Source of the DNA: Symsagittifera roscoffensis
Taxonomy: Eukaryota > Xenacoelomorpha > Acoela > Convolutidae
NCBI RefSeq assembly: GCF_963678635.1
Contig: NC_087064.1
Span: 84,065,847-84,129,846 of the forward strand
DNA length: 64,000 bases
Reading direction: 5' to 3'
Below are positions 10,594 through 21,551 of this stretch, piece after piece; the stretch's first letter is position 1; each line of letters starts with the position of its first letter. The position numbers were made by a program, and so were the translations under genes. The notes beneath the pieces are model-generated. The model did no database searches. It had not been told where the DNA came from and was given only the letters and a program-made list of their open reading frames with translations.

Positions 10594-11508
10594 ATGCAGG
10601 AAGGCTTCATACTAAAGAGGTGGATCGAAAATGGAGCTCAGGACAAAGGGGATCTGGGGGAAGACAGTTACTGCTTTCTGAGACAGCACTTTATGCAGAA
10701 AGAGGGGAGGTTCAATCTGAACAAGGACGGAATTATGGCTTGCAAGAGAAGAAAAGAGGACAAATTCCTGTACAAATATAATGCGATAGTGTTGCCGCAA
10801 CTCTATCAGAGAGAACTTTTATTCAGGTCACATGATCAGATGGGCCATCAGGGAATCAACAAAGTATACCAGAGAATCCTGAAACGCTTTGAGTGGCCTG
10901 GAATGAAAAAGGCATGCGAGAAGTGGGTAACAGCATGTCTGTCATGCCAACAGGTCAAGGATCCAAGGAAATTGCGATTTCCCTTGCAGTCGATCGAGTC
11001 ATCTGAATTTAACGAGGTGGTGCAGATTGATCATCAAAAGATATACATGGCAGACAGTGGTTACAATCATGTCTTGATCATGATAGATCACTTCACGAAA
11101 TACGCAGAGGCCGTGCCATGCATAACTGCCTCAGCAGAAGAGACTTGCAATCACCTAATCAATACGTGGATAGCGAGACATGGTTTTCCGATGACGTTTC
11201 AATCGGACAACGAAACAGCTTTCGTGGGAGAACTTACGAAAGAGCTCATGAGGTGTTTGCAGGTGGCTCAGGTCCACTCCACGACATACCATCCCCAGAC
11301 GAATGGCGTAGTGGAAAGGCAAAATAGAACGTTAGTGTCGATGCTGAAGGTATATTGTTCCAGGTACATGACCGATTGGGACAGATATCTTCCACAGGTG
11401 ATGGGAGCTTTCAACGGCACGCAAAACTCCATCACCGGAGTTATTCCACACATGATGTTAACAGGGCACGAGAAGTCTTTGCCCTTGACTTTCTTTTACC
11501 CAGAGTAG
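10594..11508 (+). CDS. int: Integrase ORF with intact catalytic motifs, repeat copy 2
   Basis: 304 codons, uninterrupted, ATG start. Residues 1-8 (MQEGFILK) come from the element's 3' flank; from residue 9 (RWIENGAQ) the sequence is pol. So the tandem junction itself supplies the start codon. Zinc module H80-x4-H85-x29-C115-x2-C118. Catalytic core with D146 (VQIDHQKI), D205 (FQSDNETAF) and E241 (NGVVERQNR): D,D-35-E spacing intact. The frame ends at a TAG before the GPY/F domain, as in the other copies. Translation would give an integrase lacking its C-terminal domain. Whether it is expressed is unknown; no promoter is evident beyond the repeated flank. Confidence 0.75.
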   Translation: MQEGFILKRWIENGAQDKGDLGEDSYCFLRQHFMQKEGRFNLNKDGIMACKRRKEDKFLYKYNAIVLPQLYQRELLFRSHDQMGHQGINKVYQRILKRFEWPGMKKACEKWVTACLSCQQVKDPRKLRFPLQSIESSEFNEVVQIDHQKIYMADSGYNHVLIMIDHFTKYAEAVPCITASAEETCNHLINTWIARHGFPMTFQSDNETAFVGELTKELMRCLQVAQVHSTTYHPQTNGVVERQNRTLVSMLKVYCSRYMTDWDRYLPQVMGAFNGTQNSITGVIPHMMLTGHEKSLPLTFFYPE

Positions 11509-12461
11509 GAGGGGAAGAAAACATCACAACAAGTCTACGTAAGGGATGTGATTAGACGTCAACAAGAACTAAATGACTTGTGTAGACGGAACACCCAGCA
11601 GGCACAGGCAAGGCAGAGGAAAAGATTCGATAAAAAAGCAGCTGGTGCAAAAGCTTACTCGGTAGGAGACTACGTGTGGGTATTTCAGAACGTTATACCA
11701 CCAAAAGGAACAAAAAAGCTCCTAAAAAGTGGAGAGGACCCTTCATGATTACGGAAGTGCACCAGAAGGGACGCTTTTATAGACTGAGAAATGGCCGAGC
11801 CGCTCACTACGAGAACATTAAGCCACACAACCCATCGAAAGAAGACTGGTGTATACCTGCAGACATGGAAGAGGGAGATTATCTGATGATGGACCCTGCT
11901 TGTGAGGTCAATGAGAAGGGCAACAGGGAAAAGAACGATGGAAATGAGGTCGTAGAGGAAAGATCAAGTCCACCACTGGACCTGGATCCCAACGAGGTGA
12001 TTGAAGCAGATGAAGAAACCTTACCTTACGCAGAGGAAGACTGGCAAGACCCTGAACAAATGGAGGTCCCAAAGAATTTGGAACCGGATCTTCCGTTTAC
12101 GATACAGACTTGGCAGAGTGACAGGACAAGACTCATGAGGAAACATAATCTTTACGGAGATGACTTCGTGGTGGACAGGATAGATCTAAAGAAGATAATG
12201 GAAGAAGTAGTGGGTCTAGAAGAAATAACTGTGTCACAGGACATTGACATAGTCGACAATCACGACAAGGAGTGGGTCGACGACCGGTCCAAGCCCGAGG
12301 TAGAATTCGACGACGAGCAACAGCAATCATATGAACAAGACTTGACAAATCTGCGTGTCTTGGAATGGCTGAACGAAATGACATCGGACCCAAAAGAGAC
12401 CAGTGTCATGATTCAAGAGGTAGATCGTGAAAACATGAAATACATAAACCGAAAGGGATGA
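11509..12461 (+). pseudogene. Integrase C-terminal (GPF) domain and acidic tail, copy 2
   Basis: Same layout as copy 1: in-frame TAG, a 66-codon piece (11548-11748), a one-base shift at the A-run, then an open frame 11676-12461 with KKWRGPF near its start and a long acidic tail. The TGA that breaks the tail in copy 1 is a glycine codon here, so 261 codons are open. There is no ATG at the natural position, so it is not expected to be made separately. The shared TAG and shift predate the triplication. Confidence 0.78.
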
Positions 12462-12786
12462 TCCTTCCTGGGCTGCCTAGGAAGGACAATTACTCGTTCC
12501 TGCTTCCAACCTCGATTTAGTATCCGGTATGCGATTGACGGGGACATCAATGGATATTTTTGTCCGGGGAGTGGGGGTAGAACTTACCCACACTGAAAAA
12601 TTATTAATAAAAAAAATTAAGAATAGCAAGAGAGACAGGTGATATAGAAGCAGAAACAGACGAGGACCCTGAGAAACTGGACATAGGGAAAGTAGTTAAG
12701 CCATTTTTTGGCTTACCAAATGAATACTCAAGTAGCATAACGTTGACAGATGACGTGAAACATGTGCGATAGCGATCACAGAAGAC

Positions 12787-13092
12787 ATGAGTTTTAAGAC
12801 AGCGTTAGCAGCGGATTTTAAGAGAGAATATAAAAACATAGAATTCCTTTGGAAGCAGAGGCCAGGAATAGGAGGCGTAGCAGCTTTGCCTCCGGCGGCG
12901 TCACAGATACTAGGAAACTACTTACGCTTCTTGGTGATGATAGCGACAGAGAAGCGGCACGTGGACCCCAAAAACCTAGTCTTGTCCTTGACGAGAGTGA
13001 GAGACATCCTTGTGGAGAGGGAAATGAAGGAGCTCTCGCTTCCGGTGTACGATCCGAACAGAGGACGCACCCACGGGAGTTGTTTGCACTGA
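12787..13092 (+). CDS. Conserved 101-codon reading frame, copy 2
   Basis: Second copy of the small frame described at 10206, with one residue changed near the end (Cys-Leu-His for Cys-Met-His). Open from ATG to TGA. Preservation is expected anyway from the recent duplication, so it is weak evidence for function. Confidence 0.33.
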   Translation: MSFKTALAADFKREYKNIEFLWKQRPGIGGVAALPPAASQILGNYLRFLVMIATEKRHVDPKNLVLSLTRVRDILVEREMKELSLPVYDPNRGRTHGSCLH

Positions 13093-13174
13093 TACACGTA
13101 ATCTTCTCTGATACTAATATACAAGTATACTTACATAAGAAATATTATTTAAGTATAGGCTGAGTTTATGTTGC

Positions 13175-14089
13175 ATGCAGGAAGGCTTCATACTAAAGAG
13201 GTGGATCGAAAATGGAGCTCAGGACAAAGGGGATCTGGGGGAAGACAGTTACTGCTTTCTGAGACAGCACTTTATGCAGAAAGAGGGGAGGTTCAATCTG
13301 AACAAGGACGGAATTATGGCTTGCAAGAGAAGAAAAGAGGACAAATTCCTGTACAAATATAATGCGATAGTGTTGCCGCAACTCTATCAGAGAGAACTTT
13401 TATTCAGGTCACATGATCAGATGGGCCATCAGGGAATCAACAAAGTATACCAGAGAATCCTGAAACGCTTTGAGTGGCCTGGAATGAAAAAGGCATGCGA
13501 GAAGTGGGTAACAGCATGTCTGTCATGCCAACAGGTCAAGGATCCAAGGAAATTGCGATTTCCCTTGCAGTCGATCGAGTCATCTGAATTTAACGAGGTG
13601 GTGCAGATTGATCATCAAAAGATATACATGGCAGACAGTGGTTACAATCATGTCTTGATCATGATAGATCACTTCACGAAATACGCAGAGGCCGTGCCAT
13701 GCATAACTGCCTCAGCAGAAGAGACTTGCAATCACCTAATCAATACGTGGATAGCGAGACATGGTTTTCCGATGACGTTTCAATCGGACAACGAAACAGC
13801 TTTCGTGGGAGAACTTACGAAAGAGCTCATGAGGTGTTTGCAGGTGGCTCAGGTCCACTCCACGACATACCATCCCCAGACGAATGGCGTAGTGGAAAGG
13901 CAAAATAGAACGTTAGTGTCGATGCTGAAGGTATATTGTTCCAGGTACATGACCGATTGGGACAGATATCTTCCACAGGTGATGGGAGCTTTCAACGGCA
14001 CGCAAAACTCCATCACCGGAGTTATTCCACACATGATGTTAACAGGGCACGAGAAGTCTTTGCCCTTGACTTTCTTTTACCCAGAGTAG
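13175..14089 (+). CDS. int: Integrase ORF with intact catalytic motifs, repeat copy 3
   Basis: Second uninterrupted 304-codon integrase, with the same junction-supplied ATG and N-terminal eight codons as copy 2 and the same protein sequence. HHCC zinc module and D,D-35-E core are intact; it ends at the shared TAG before the GPY/F domain. Two identical, lesion-free copies beside one broken copy mean either very recent duplication of a better-preserved source or retention. The sequence alone does not decide. Confidence 0.75.
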   Translation: MQEGFILKRWIENGAQDKGDLGEDSYCFLRQHFMQKEGRFNLNKDGIMACKRRKEDKFLYKYNAIVLPQLYQRELLFRSHDQMGHQGINKVYQRILKRFEWPGMKKACEKWVTACLSCQQVKDPRKLRFPLQSIESSEFNEVVQIDHQKIYMADSGYNHVLIMIDHFTKYAEAVPCITASAEETCNHLINTWIARHGFPMTFQSDNETAFVGELTKELMRCLQVAQVHSTTYHPQTNGVVERQNRTLVSMLKVYCSRYMTDWDRYLPQVMGAFNGTQNSITGVIPHMMLTGHEKSLPLTFFYPE

Positions 14090-15042
14090 GAGGGGAAGAA
14101 AACATCACAACAAGTCTACGTAAGGGATTTGATTAGACGTCAACAAGAACTAAATGACTTGTGTAGACGGAACACCCAGCAGGCACAGGCAAGGCAGAGG
14201 AAAAGATTCGATAAAAAAGCAGCTGGTGCAAAAGCTTACTCGGTAGGAGACTACGTGTGGGTATTTCAGAACGTTATACCACCAAAAGGAACAAAAAAGC
14301 TCCTAAAAAGTGGAGAGGACCCTTCATGATTACGGAAGTGCACCAGAAGGGACGCTTTTATAGACTGAGAAATGGCCGAGCCGCTCACTACGAGAACATT
14401 AAGCCACACAACCCATCGAAAGAAGACTGGTGTATACCTGCAGACATGGAAGAGGGAGATTATCTGATGATGGACCCTGCTTGTGAGGTCAATGAGAAGG
14501 GCAACAGGGAAAAGAACGATGGAAATGAGGTCGTAGAGGAAAGATCAAGTCCACCACTGGACCTGGATCCCAACGAGGTGATTGAAGCAGATGAAGAAAC
14601 CTTACCTTACGCAGAGGAAGACTGGCAAGACCCTGAACAAATGGAGGTCCCAAAGAATTTGGAACCGGATCTTCCGTTTACGATACAGACTTGGCAGAGT
14701 GACAGGACAAGACTCATGAGGAAACATAATCTTTACGGAGATGACTTCGTGGTGGACAGGATAGATCTAAAGAAGATAGTGGAAGAAGTAGTGGGTCTAG
14801 AAGAAATAACTGTGTCACAAGACATTGACATAGTCGACAATCACGACGAGGAGTGGGTCGACGACCGGTCCAAGCCCGAGGTAGAATTCGACGACGAGCA
14901 ACAGAAATCATATGAACAAGACTTGACGAATCTGCGTGTCTTGGAATGGCTGAACGAAATGACATCGGACCCAAAAGAGACCAGTGTCATGATTCAAGAG
15001 GTAGATCGTGAAAATATGAAATACATAAACCGAACGGGATGA
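14090..15042 (+). pseudogene. Integrase C-terminal (GPF) domain and acidic tail, copy 3
   Basis: Third copy, with the same TAG and A-run frameshift, then an open 261-codon frame 14257-15042 with KKWRGPF and an acidic tail. A few tail residues differ from copy 2 (for example Glu for Lys in HDEEWVDD and Lys for Gln in EQQKSYEQ), and the last residues read NRTG for NRKG. Confidence 0.78.
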
Positions 15043-15367
15043 TCCTTCCTGGGCTGCCTAGGAAGGACAATTACTCGTTCCTGCTTCCAACCTCGATTTA
15101 TTATCCGGTATGCGATTGAAGGGGATATCAATGGATATTTTTGTCCGGGGAGTGGGGGTAGAACTTACCCACACTGAAAAATTAGTAATAAAAAAAATTA
15201 AGAATAGCAAGAGAGACAGGTGATCTAGAAGCAGAAACAGACGAGGACCCTGAGAAACCGGACATAGGGAAAGTAGTTAAGCCATAATTTGGCTTACCAA
15301 ATGAATACTCAAGTAGCATAACGTTGACAGATGACGTGAAATATGTGCGATAGCGATCACAGAAGAC

Positions 15368-15673
15368 ATGAGTTTTAAGACAGCGTTAGCAGCGGATTTT
15401 AAGAGAGAATATAAAAACATAGAATTCCTTTGGAAGCAGAGGCCAGGAAGAGGAGGCGTAGCAGCTTTGCCTCCGGCGGCGTCACAGATACTGGGAAACT
15501 ACTTACGCCTCTTGGTGATGATAGCGACGGAGAAGCGGCACGTGGACCCCAAAAACCTAGTCTTGTCCTTGACGAGAGTGAGAGACATCCTTGTGGAGAG
15601 GGAAATGAAGGAGCTCTCGCTTCCGGTAAACGATCCGAACAGAGGACGCACCCACGGGAGTTGTATGCACTGA
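15368..15673 (+). CDS. Conserved 101-codon reading frame, copy 3
   Basis: Third copy of the small frame. It is more diverged than copies 1 and 2 (Gly-Arg for Gly-Ile, Leu for Phe, Asn for Tyr) yet still open from ATG to TGA. Confidence 0.33.
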   Translation: MSFKTALAADFKREYKNIEFLWKQRPGRGGVAALPPAASQILGNYLRLLVMIATEKRHVDPKNLVLSLTRVRDILVEREMKELSLPVNDPNRGRTHGSCMH

Positions 15674-15949
15674 TACACGTAATCTTCTCTGATACTAATA
15701 TACAAGTATACTTACATAAGAAATATTAATTAAGTATAGGCTGAGTTTATGTTGCATGCAGGAAGTCTTCATATTAAAGGTGTGTTGTGTGTGATATGTG
15801 TGTTATGTCATGTTATGTGTTATGGTTATTAAGACCCTGGGTAAGAAGTAATTAGTGACCATGAGTAACCGAATGACGATCTCAGGAATAGATCCAAAGT
15901 TTGGACTGTCCATTCTTAGGTCGAATTCCAAAATTTTAGCAACGAATTG

Positions 15950-16310
15950 ATTTTAATAAATTTTTTTATTAATATTTTTTCAGTGTGGGTAAGTCCTACC
16001 CCCACTCCCCGGACAAAATGCAGGAAGGCGTCATGCAGCAAGGCGTCATTCTAAAGGTATTGGTGACCATGATTAACCAAACGACGATCTTAGGAATAGA
16101 TCCAAAGTTTGGACTGTCCATTCTTAGGTCGAAACCCAAAATTTTAGCAAAATAAATAATAATAATTTTTTTATGATTATTTTTTATTAATAATTTTTCA
16201 AGTCCAAGTCCTTATTCAAGTCTTATTAATAATTTTTCTAACCCTAAGTCCAACCCCCACTCCTTTCTGCATCTGGAAAGGCAGAGTCTTACCCCCACTC
16301 CGTAAGCCCA
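15950..16310 (-). repeat. Inverted, repeated element 3'-end/LTR-like sequence
   Basis: 15996-16015 is close to the reverse complement of the G-rich tract at 9980, including the following GACTTACCCACACTG and AT run. Similar inverted GAGTGGGGGT(A/T)GACTT tracts recur near 16250 and 16290. A block with GGACTGTCCATTCTTAGGTCGA occurs twice (about 15905 and 16105). These look like ends of a related element in the opposite orientation, possibly nested LTR fragments. No complete LTR pair could be delimited by eye. Confidence 0.55.
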
Positions 16311-18050
16311 CCCAGGAGCGCCATAAAAACATCTATGTAACATTCGCCCGGAAGTACATATCGACGGAAAATAAAACTAGGTTCTAAAACGGCTGGGTGG
16401 CGTCCAAACACAGCTCTACATGCTCTACTTTTCACCGTCTCTGCCAAAGCCAGTTCTTTTTGGTGGTCTTTCTAACATCGGGTCGACGAAAACGTTACTG
16501 TTTCCGGCTTCGGTCAAAACACTCAAATAAACTTAATTATATGCAAGAATAGTGAGCTCATGGCTGGGTCTTGGTATCCCCAGACCACGAGGTCACTCCT
16601 AAAAACAGGTCTATTACTATTTATTGTATTACGATTGTTTTTGTTCAGTAGATAAAAATCGAAGATGAATCAACCTTTTCCCTCACTCCTAGCTTCTCAT
16701 TCTCTGAAAATGAATCTGGATGTTAATTAAATTCAACTCAGGACATGACCAGGAAGCTAAAAGTTTATAAAAACAGTTTGAGTTCTGGGCCCGAGACACC
16801 TCCGGATTCTGGAATCTGGGAAAATAACGTCCTTATTTCTTCTAGGAAGGCTGAATACGTCGTCCCAATAGCCTTCCTCGTTCGTGTGAATTGCTCGGTA
16901 ACGGTTGTAGCGGCACAATTGTTACAACTCGGAGCGGTTCCTGACCGATCTTCAATCTGTCGTTATTTTCTCGTAGTTGTTTTTACTGCAACTATTGTTG
17001 TTCCGTTTTTCTTCCGTTTTCTGTCCCTAAATGGCCTTTTTAACATTTCTCAGAAATGTGACGTCACAATTCGAATTTTTTAAAATTAACATGTCAGTCA
17101 ACACCAACCCTTCCCGATTTGTCTAATCGTTCAAATAAGGTCACTAATCTGTTAAAGTTATCAATCTCCCAGGTTAGCTGCTCTTTTTCTGCCCCATGGC
17201 CATTTTTATATTTCTCAGGAATATCCTAGCTCAAATCGAATTTTTGAAAATTTCAATTCTAGAGTGTTCTGAGCGAGAATACTCTTTTTCATTACGAATA
17301 CACTGATAACGCCTTTAAAGTACATTTTCGTGTGCATCGGCGGGTTCGACTGTGCCAATCCGGGGTAATGGGACATATTCCTCTGACAGTCCTTTGAATG
17401 TCCCCATTGAACGCACAACTCCGGGTTATTTTTAAGTGGTGGTCCAGTGTTCTAGAACCAACTTTTAAATCGCATCAGAAATTGAAAGTTATCCACGTCT
17501 AACAAATTTTGCACCATGAGGAATGTCCTGGATAAAATTTCTTTTCTGACTACTTACGTCATTTCACCATGAAATTTTTTCTCGCTTTTGCTGAAATGAA
17601 AAGGTTCGGGACGTGGCACGGCCACGCACCTCGTTAAAGTTAACTTATTGTTACCCACAAAAAATGATCGTTCATTTATGCTGTTGTCCTCAATACTGAA
17701 GCTTAGAAACTATATGGCTAGGAAATGTTATGTGGTAATCACCCTGCTCGACCGAGCGTACTCAAACCCTACGAGGTCGCCACAAATTGAAGATGTGTTC
17801 TACACAGGATAAAAAACTTCACTGAAGTTTAAATAGGTAAATATACTCCTAGGCCTTCATAAAAAAACAACAAGAAATTAAAACTTTCCATAGCAATTCA
17901 ACAATTGTAACAATTCCTAACAGTTTCGAAACCTGGTCTGACCAGACATCAACAAAAGAAAAACTTTGAAAGCTTCAAAAATCAATTTTTGTTGACGTGT
18001 TCAAGTTTTGACGCACTACAACAATTGAGTTTTTCATTTCTCTCCACTTA
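16311..18050. other. Non-coding interval between the two element regions
   Basis: No convincing gene. An open frame at 16745-17083 (+) has no recognisable features. Two diverged direct copies of a ~60 bp segment (ATTTCTCAG...AATTCGAATTTTT) lie near 17045 and 17213. This is probably decayed 3' sequence of the minus-strand element. Confidence 0.4.
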
Positions 18051-18069
18051 TGCTCCATGTCTTGCCTTC

Positions 18070-18240
18070 AATTCTTACTCCATTGCTTTCTGTTCCTGCT
18101 CGCCCATCTCGCTCTCTTCCAGCACTTCTTGTAGCATGTCAACAGAGTTGCGGACCGTGCCCCAACTTGCTGGTTCAGCAATCTCTTCTTGCAACAGAGC
18201 AGTAGATCTACGTTCAACTTCTGCTCCCGATTCCTAAAAA
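18070..18240 (-). pseudogene. Decayed coding fragment, coiled-coil-like
   Basis: On the minus strand about 50 codons are open and strongly charged (ESGAEVERRSTALLQEEIAE..., then LQEVLEESEMGEQEQKAME), which suggests a helical coiled coil. It is the most downstream piece of the minus-strand coding block. No start, no family recognised. Confidence 0.35.
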
Positions 18241-18491
18241 AGTCATTTTGCAAGCACAGGCTCACATTCCGTTCCAGGTCAGCTTGTAAAACACCTTTTC
18301 TCGTTTTCAGTGGTACAACGCATTCCAGCTACCCGTTTCACAGCTGTGGTCACGGCGTTCCTACGCGTCAGAAATTAGTTCTTATAGACTCCCGGTCCTA
18401 TATTCAGCTGGAAAGATTATTACGCGTCCGTGTTTCGGGACACATGACGCTTCGCGCTTTGATACACTCATGCCATAATCACCGAACGGAA

Positions 18492-18902
18492 TTAAGTTAT
18501 CAACCTCTGTCTTGCCCCAATCCTTTTGATGGCTCTAGGTAGCCTCGGGACTTTACAGGTAGTTTTGAACAGATCCAGGTCCTTGCTGACACTCACTTTG
18601 TTCAGTTGCTCAGGAGTTGGTACTGCCATATCCTGTTCGCTCGTTCCTGCATAAGCCTCAAACCACTTCACTGCTAACATGGCACCGACCACCAATATTG
18701 ACATAATCTGGGCTTGATCAGGCAATTCCTTGGAAAGTAGCTCTCCAGCATCCCAAACAAACACTAGGTTTGCTCTCTTGGGGTACCAAAACGTCTGCGC
18801 CAGGCAGTGACACGGGTACTCCCAATGACTCCCCATGAGCAGTATGTTCCTCCAGGTTCGATAACAGGATACTAACTGCAGGGCCTCTATTTCCGTCATC
18901 AT
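18492..18902 (-). pseudogene. Decayed minus-strand coding block, piece with hydrophobic segment
   Basis: 136 open codons. A hydrophobic stretch (IMSILVVGAMLAVKWF) could be a membrane segment; the rest is mixed. I recognise no family. It belongs with the other minus-strand pieces between 18.1 and 22.9 kb, which share GC-balanced composition unlike the AT-rich DNA beyond 23 kb. Confidence 0.4.
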
Positions 18903-18924
18903 CTGATGAGTTTCATCCTTCTCG

Positions 18925-19368
18925 TTAGTTCGCCATCATTCCACTCGCCTTCTTCTTCTGAGAATCACTGACGTTTCCGTCGCCAAACTTCACAAATTTT
19001 TCTCCCATTATCTCCTCTAATTCATCTCTAGATCTCTCCGGGATTTCCCGAAGGATCTTTGTCAATAGATCATGAGATTTTTTAGACATCCCCGATAACC
19101 GCACGCACTTAGGCACCGAAAGGACCTGGTCAATCAACCGATGCTGCGTTCTGGCGTCCACTACCACCAGGTGTGTCAGATATCTGCTGTTGCAGTATGG
19201 TGGCAAACTGGATCCCACCAGGTACTTCGAGCCAACTGTCTTATAATATCCCTTACTATGATTCAGGTTCATTTCTTTTTCCAGCTTCTCGAGAGCCTCA
19301 TTTTCCTGCATTTTCCTGCTACTCGAGAACCTCTGCTCAGTTTGCAATGACCCCGGAAACACTTCCAC
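18925..19368 (-). pseudogene. Decayed minus-strand coding block, charged piece
   Basis: 147 open codons beginning at an ATG (MEVFPGSLQTEQ...), charged, with a KLEKEMNLNHSKGYYK segment and a basic/acidic helical end. It is followed 22 bp later by the 18492-18902 piece in another frame. Upstream (19370-19560) the coding continues in yet other frames with stops, so indels broke one or more longer proteins. Family unknown; a gag- or env-type protein of a retroelement is possible only by context. Confidence 0.4.
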
Positions 19369-19657
19369 GCTCAGGGCGGTTCAGAAGTTCCAATGATTCT
19401 ATAAAGCTTGTCATACTGTGGAACCCGAAGGCAGTTACTCAATTCACCTCAGTAGCCCCGTGGCAGTCGGTAACTAATTCCATCTCGCTCATGTCCGATA
19501 TGCTTAGCGTCCTGAATAGCCTCGCAAACTGGCAATGTTGTTTGGCCAGAGTTTCCAAGCAGTGACCAGTTCCGCACACGTGCCCTTCCAGTCCACAACT
19601 TGCAGCCAGGCAGGTGCCTGTTCCGATCTAATCACTAGGGAGGTTTCCCTCCTATGG

Positions 19658-19996
19658 TTACATGGGTGTCTTCTTACTCTGCTTCTTCCCTTTCAAGACC
19701 AGCAAGTGGTGAATCACTGCTAAGTTATGCAGGCTCTCATCTTCGCTCTCTTCTAGCTCAACATCTGCGGTGAGGTCCCATATCAGACCCGCGTCCAGAT
19801 TTGAGCACCAGGAAGGATTCATGAGTTCCCATATCGTCACTAGGCTGGTCTTCAGTGAACCGTCCCACGAACCACACTCAAAACTTGCTTGCCCTTCCAA
19901 TTTGGGAACCGAGGGTTCGACCACTCGTTCCTCCAAAATTATTCCTAACTGCAGCTGTTCAGACGTTATCATCCCCAATTCTCGCACTCTCTCCAT
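19658..19996 (-). pseudogene. Decayed minus-strand coding block, 112-codon piece
   Basis: Open from an ATG (MERVRELGMITSEQLQLGIIL...) to a TAA. Acidic patch ELEESEDESLHN in the second half. Region 20000-20600 upstream is also coding-like but carries many stops. No domain recognised. Confidence 0.4.
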
Positions 19997-20619
19997 TCAA
20001 AAATCGAGGGTTGCTCAAAAGTCAAAGTACGAGTCCCTCGCTTCTTCGTTAGCGAATGTATTTTAGGCCATTCCCGCCAAACCTGACACATACTGGAAGA
20101 ACTTCTGCTTTCCCAACGTAGCATATTCGTTCAGACTCCTGAATCTTTCCAGTAATTCTTCAGGGACTGTTTTATTCTTTTTTGGAGCACCTCCTGTTTT
20201 CCTCCAACGTCCGGTAGCTATCGAAATCGTTCAGATCCTTTCCCGGGATATCTTGATGGAGTTTCAACAAGGTCCTGAACAAGACCTCTTCACGCTTCAC
20301 CCCTCTTTGTCTGTTAGCCTTCACGCATTCCTCTTACACCGGAGTGGGGATACGATACACCACGAACTTCACAAAGCAAAGCGCATCTTTCCACTTGGCC
20401 CATACTATCGCGGAGTCTCCCTGGCGATCAGCACTTTCAGAGCTTCCATCAGTCCCAACTGTTGCTCCCTCCTCTTGTTTTCGATGGTGGCCTCATACTC
20501 CTGTCTCCATCCCAAAAAAAACACCACACCAGCCTCACTTGTAGATCTGTCCTGACACATGGGTTAGCAATATACGATGTTACTGACGAAGCTATGCGCA
20601 TTGTCTTGTCAAATTAATT

Positions 20620-21489
20620 TTAGAGCACCGTCCTCCAGGAAATTTTTACCAGCAGCTTCAGGCCGGCTTTAGTCGCTCCCGATGACATCACGATGCCATA
20701 TAATTTTCTTTTCAGGTTTGAACCCATCATCAACTCCTTCAGGTATTCATGCGTGGCTTCCTTATAACGTTTTGTCATCAAATGTCCTCTCATGGAATTC
20801 CTCGCCTTCAACAATTCCACATAGCCCCCAGCAGGATTGCCCATGTGGACTGATTCGGGCACAGTGATGCGGCTGTACTCGATCACGTCGAGCTGTCCCT
20901 TAAGTTTCATCTTCGCTTTGCCAGGCTGGGATGGCTTGTAGTCTTCCAGACCAATGAAGCCACATTGGCTGATAACCTCCATTTCCAGGCTGGTGTTATC
21001 CAGGGTCTTCTCGTTCTTCCTCGCTTCTGAGGCTGTGGATATCAGTCCTGCTAATAAGATTGGGGGCACCTGATTCTATCCTTCTCTCCACCGCATGGCA
21101 CCATCCCCTTTTCCGCCTTCATTCAGACAGAACATTATCGCTAGCGATATCACTAATGCTGCGGCTTTCGATTTGACAACCTTCGGGTTGATCGTTTTGT
21201 CAATTATTCTGCTCTTGAGCTTTCTCACCATGGACTTGTACTTCTTCAGCCCCTTCTTAGTTCTTTTGACAGGCTGATCCCGCACAACCGGACTCTCGTC
21301 AGCGCTTTCTTCCGTGACTGACTCGGTCAGACCGTCAGATTCAGCGGGCTCCATCAATTGTTCCAACACTTCACGCACGATAGGCTGATTCAATCCCACT
21401 CTCACCACGGATTGAGTGCCGTATCTTCGGATCACGTTCCAGGTGCTCTCAATTAAAGCTACCCGCGTCCACACATCTCCAGTTTTCAT
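20620..21489 (-). pseudogene. Decayed minus-strand coding block, 290-codon piece with one stop
   Basis: A single frame on the minus strand runs from 21489 to 20620 with just one internal stop at about 21076. It contains an acidic segment (VTEESADESPVVRD), a very basic segment (KRTKKGLKKYKSMVRKLKSR) and then a hydrophobic run (AAALVISLAIMFCL) that could cross a membrane. The C-terminal half (ISQCGFIGLEDYKPSQPG..., ITVPESVHMGNPAGGYVELL) looks folded and mixed alpha/beta. Basic patch plus membrane segment would suit an envelope-like or scaffold protein, but I do not recognise the family. Confidence 0.45.
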
Positions 21490-21551
21490 CTCAAGTTCGC
21501 TCTGTCACCGTTCCCATTCTTTTTCTGGCAGCGTGCTCAGGAATGCCACTC

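Larger units (their letters stand above)
8059..15776 (+). repeat. Head-to-tail triplication of integrase + 3' end, 2581 bp unit
   Basis: Three copies start at 8059, 10618 and 13199; copy 3 ends at about 15776. Copies 2 and 3 are exactly 2581 bp apart throughout; copy 1 is 22 bp shorter because of the integrase deletion. The copies differ at only a few bases per kb. The junction joins the 3' flank (...GCTTCATACTAAAG) to the middle of pol (AGGTGGATCG...). The upstream pol site (CTTAAAAGGTGGATC) and the flank after copy 3 (ATTAAAGGTGTG) share a TTAAAGGTG-like microhomology, which suits an origin by template switching or unequal exchange. Confidence 0.95.
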
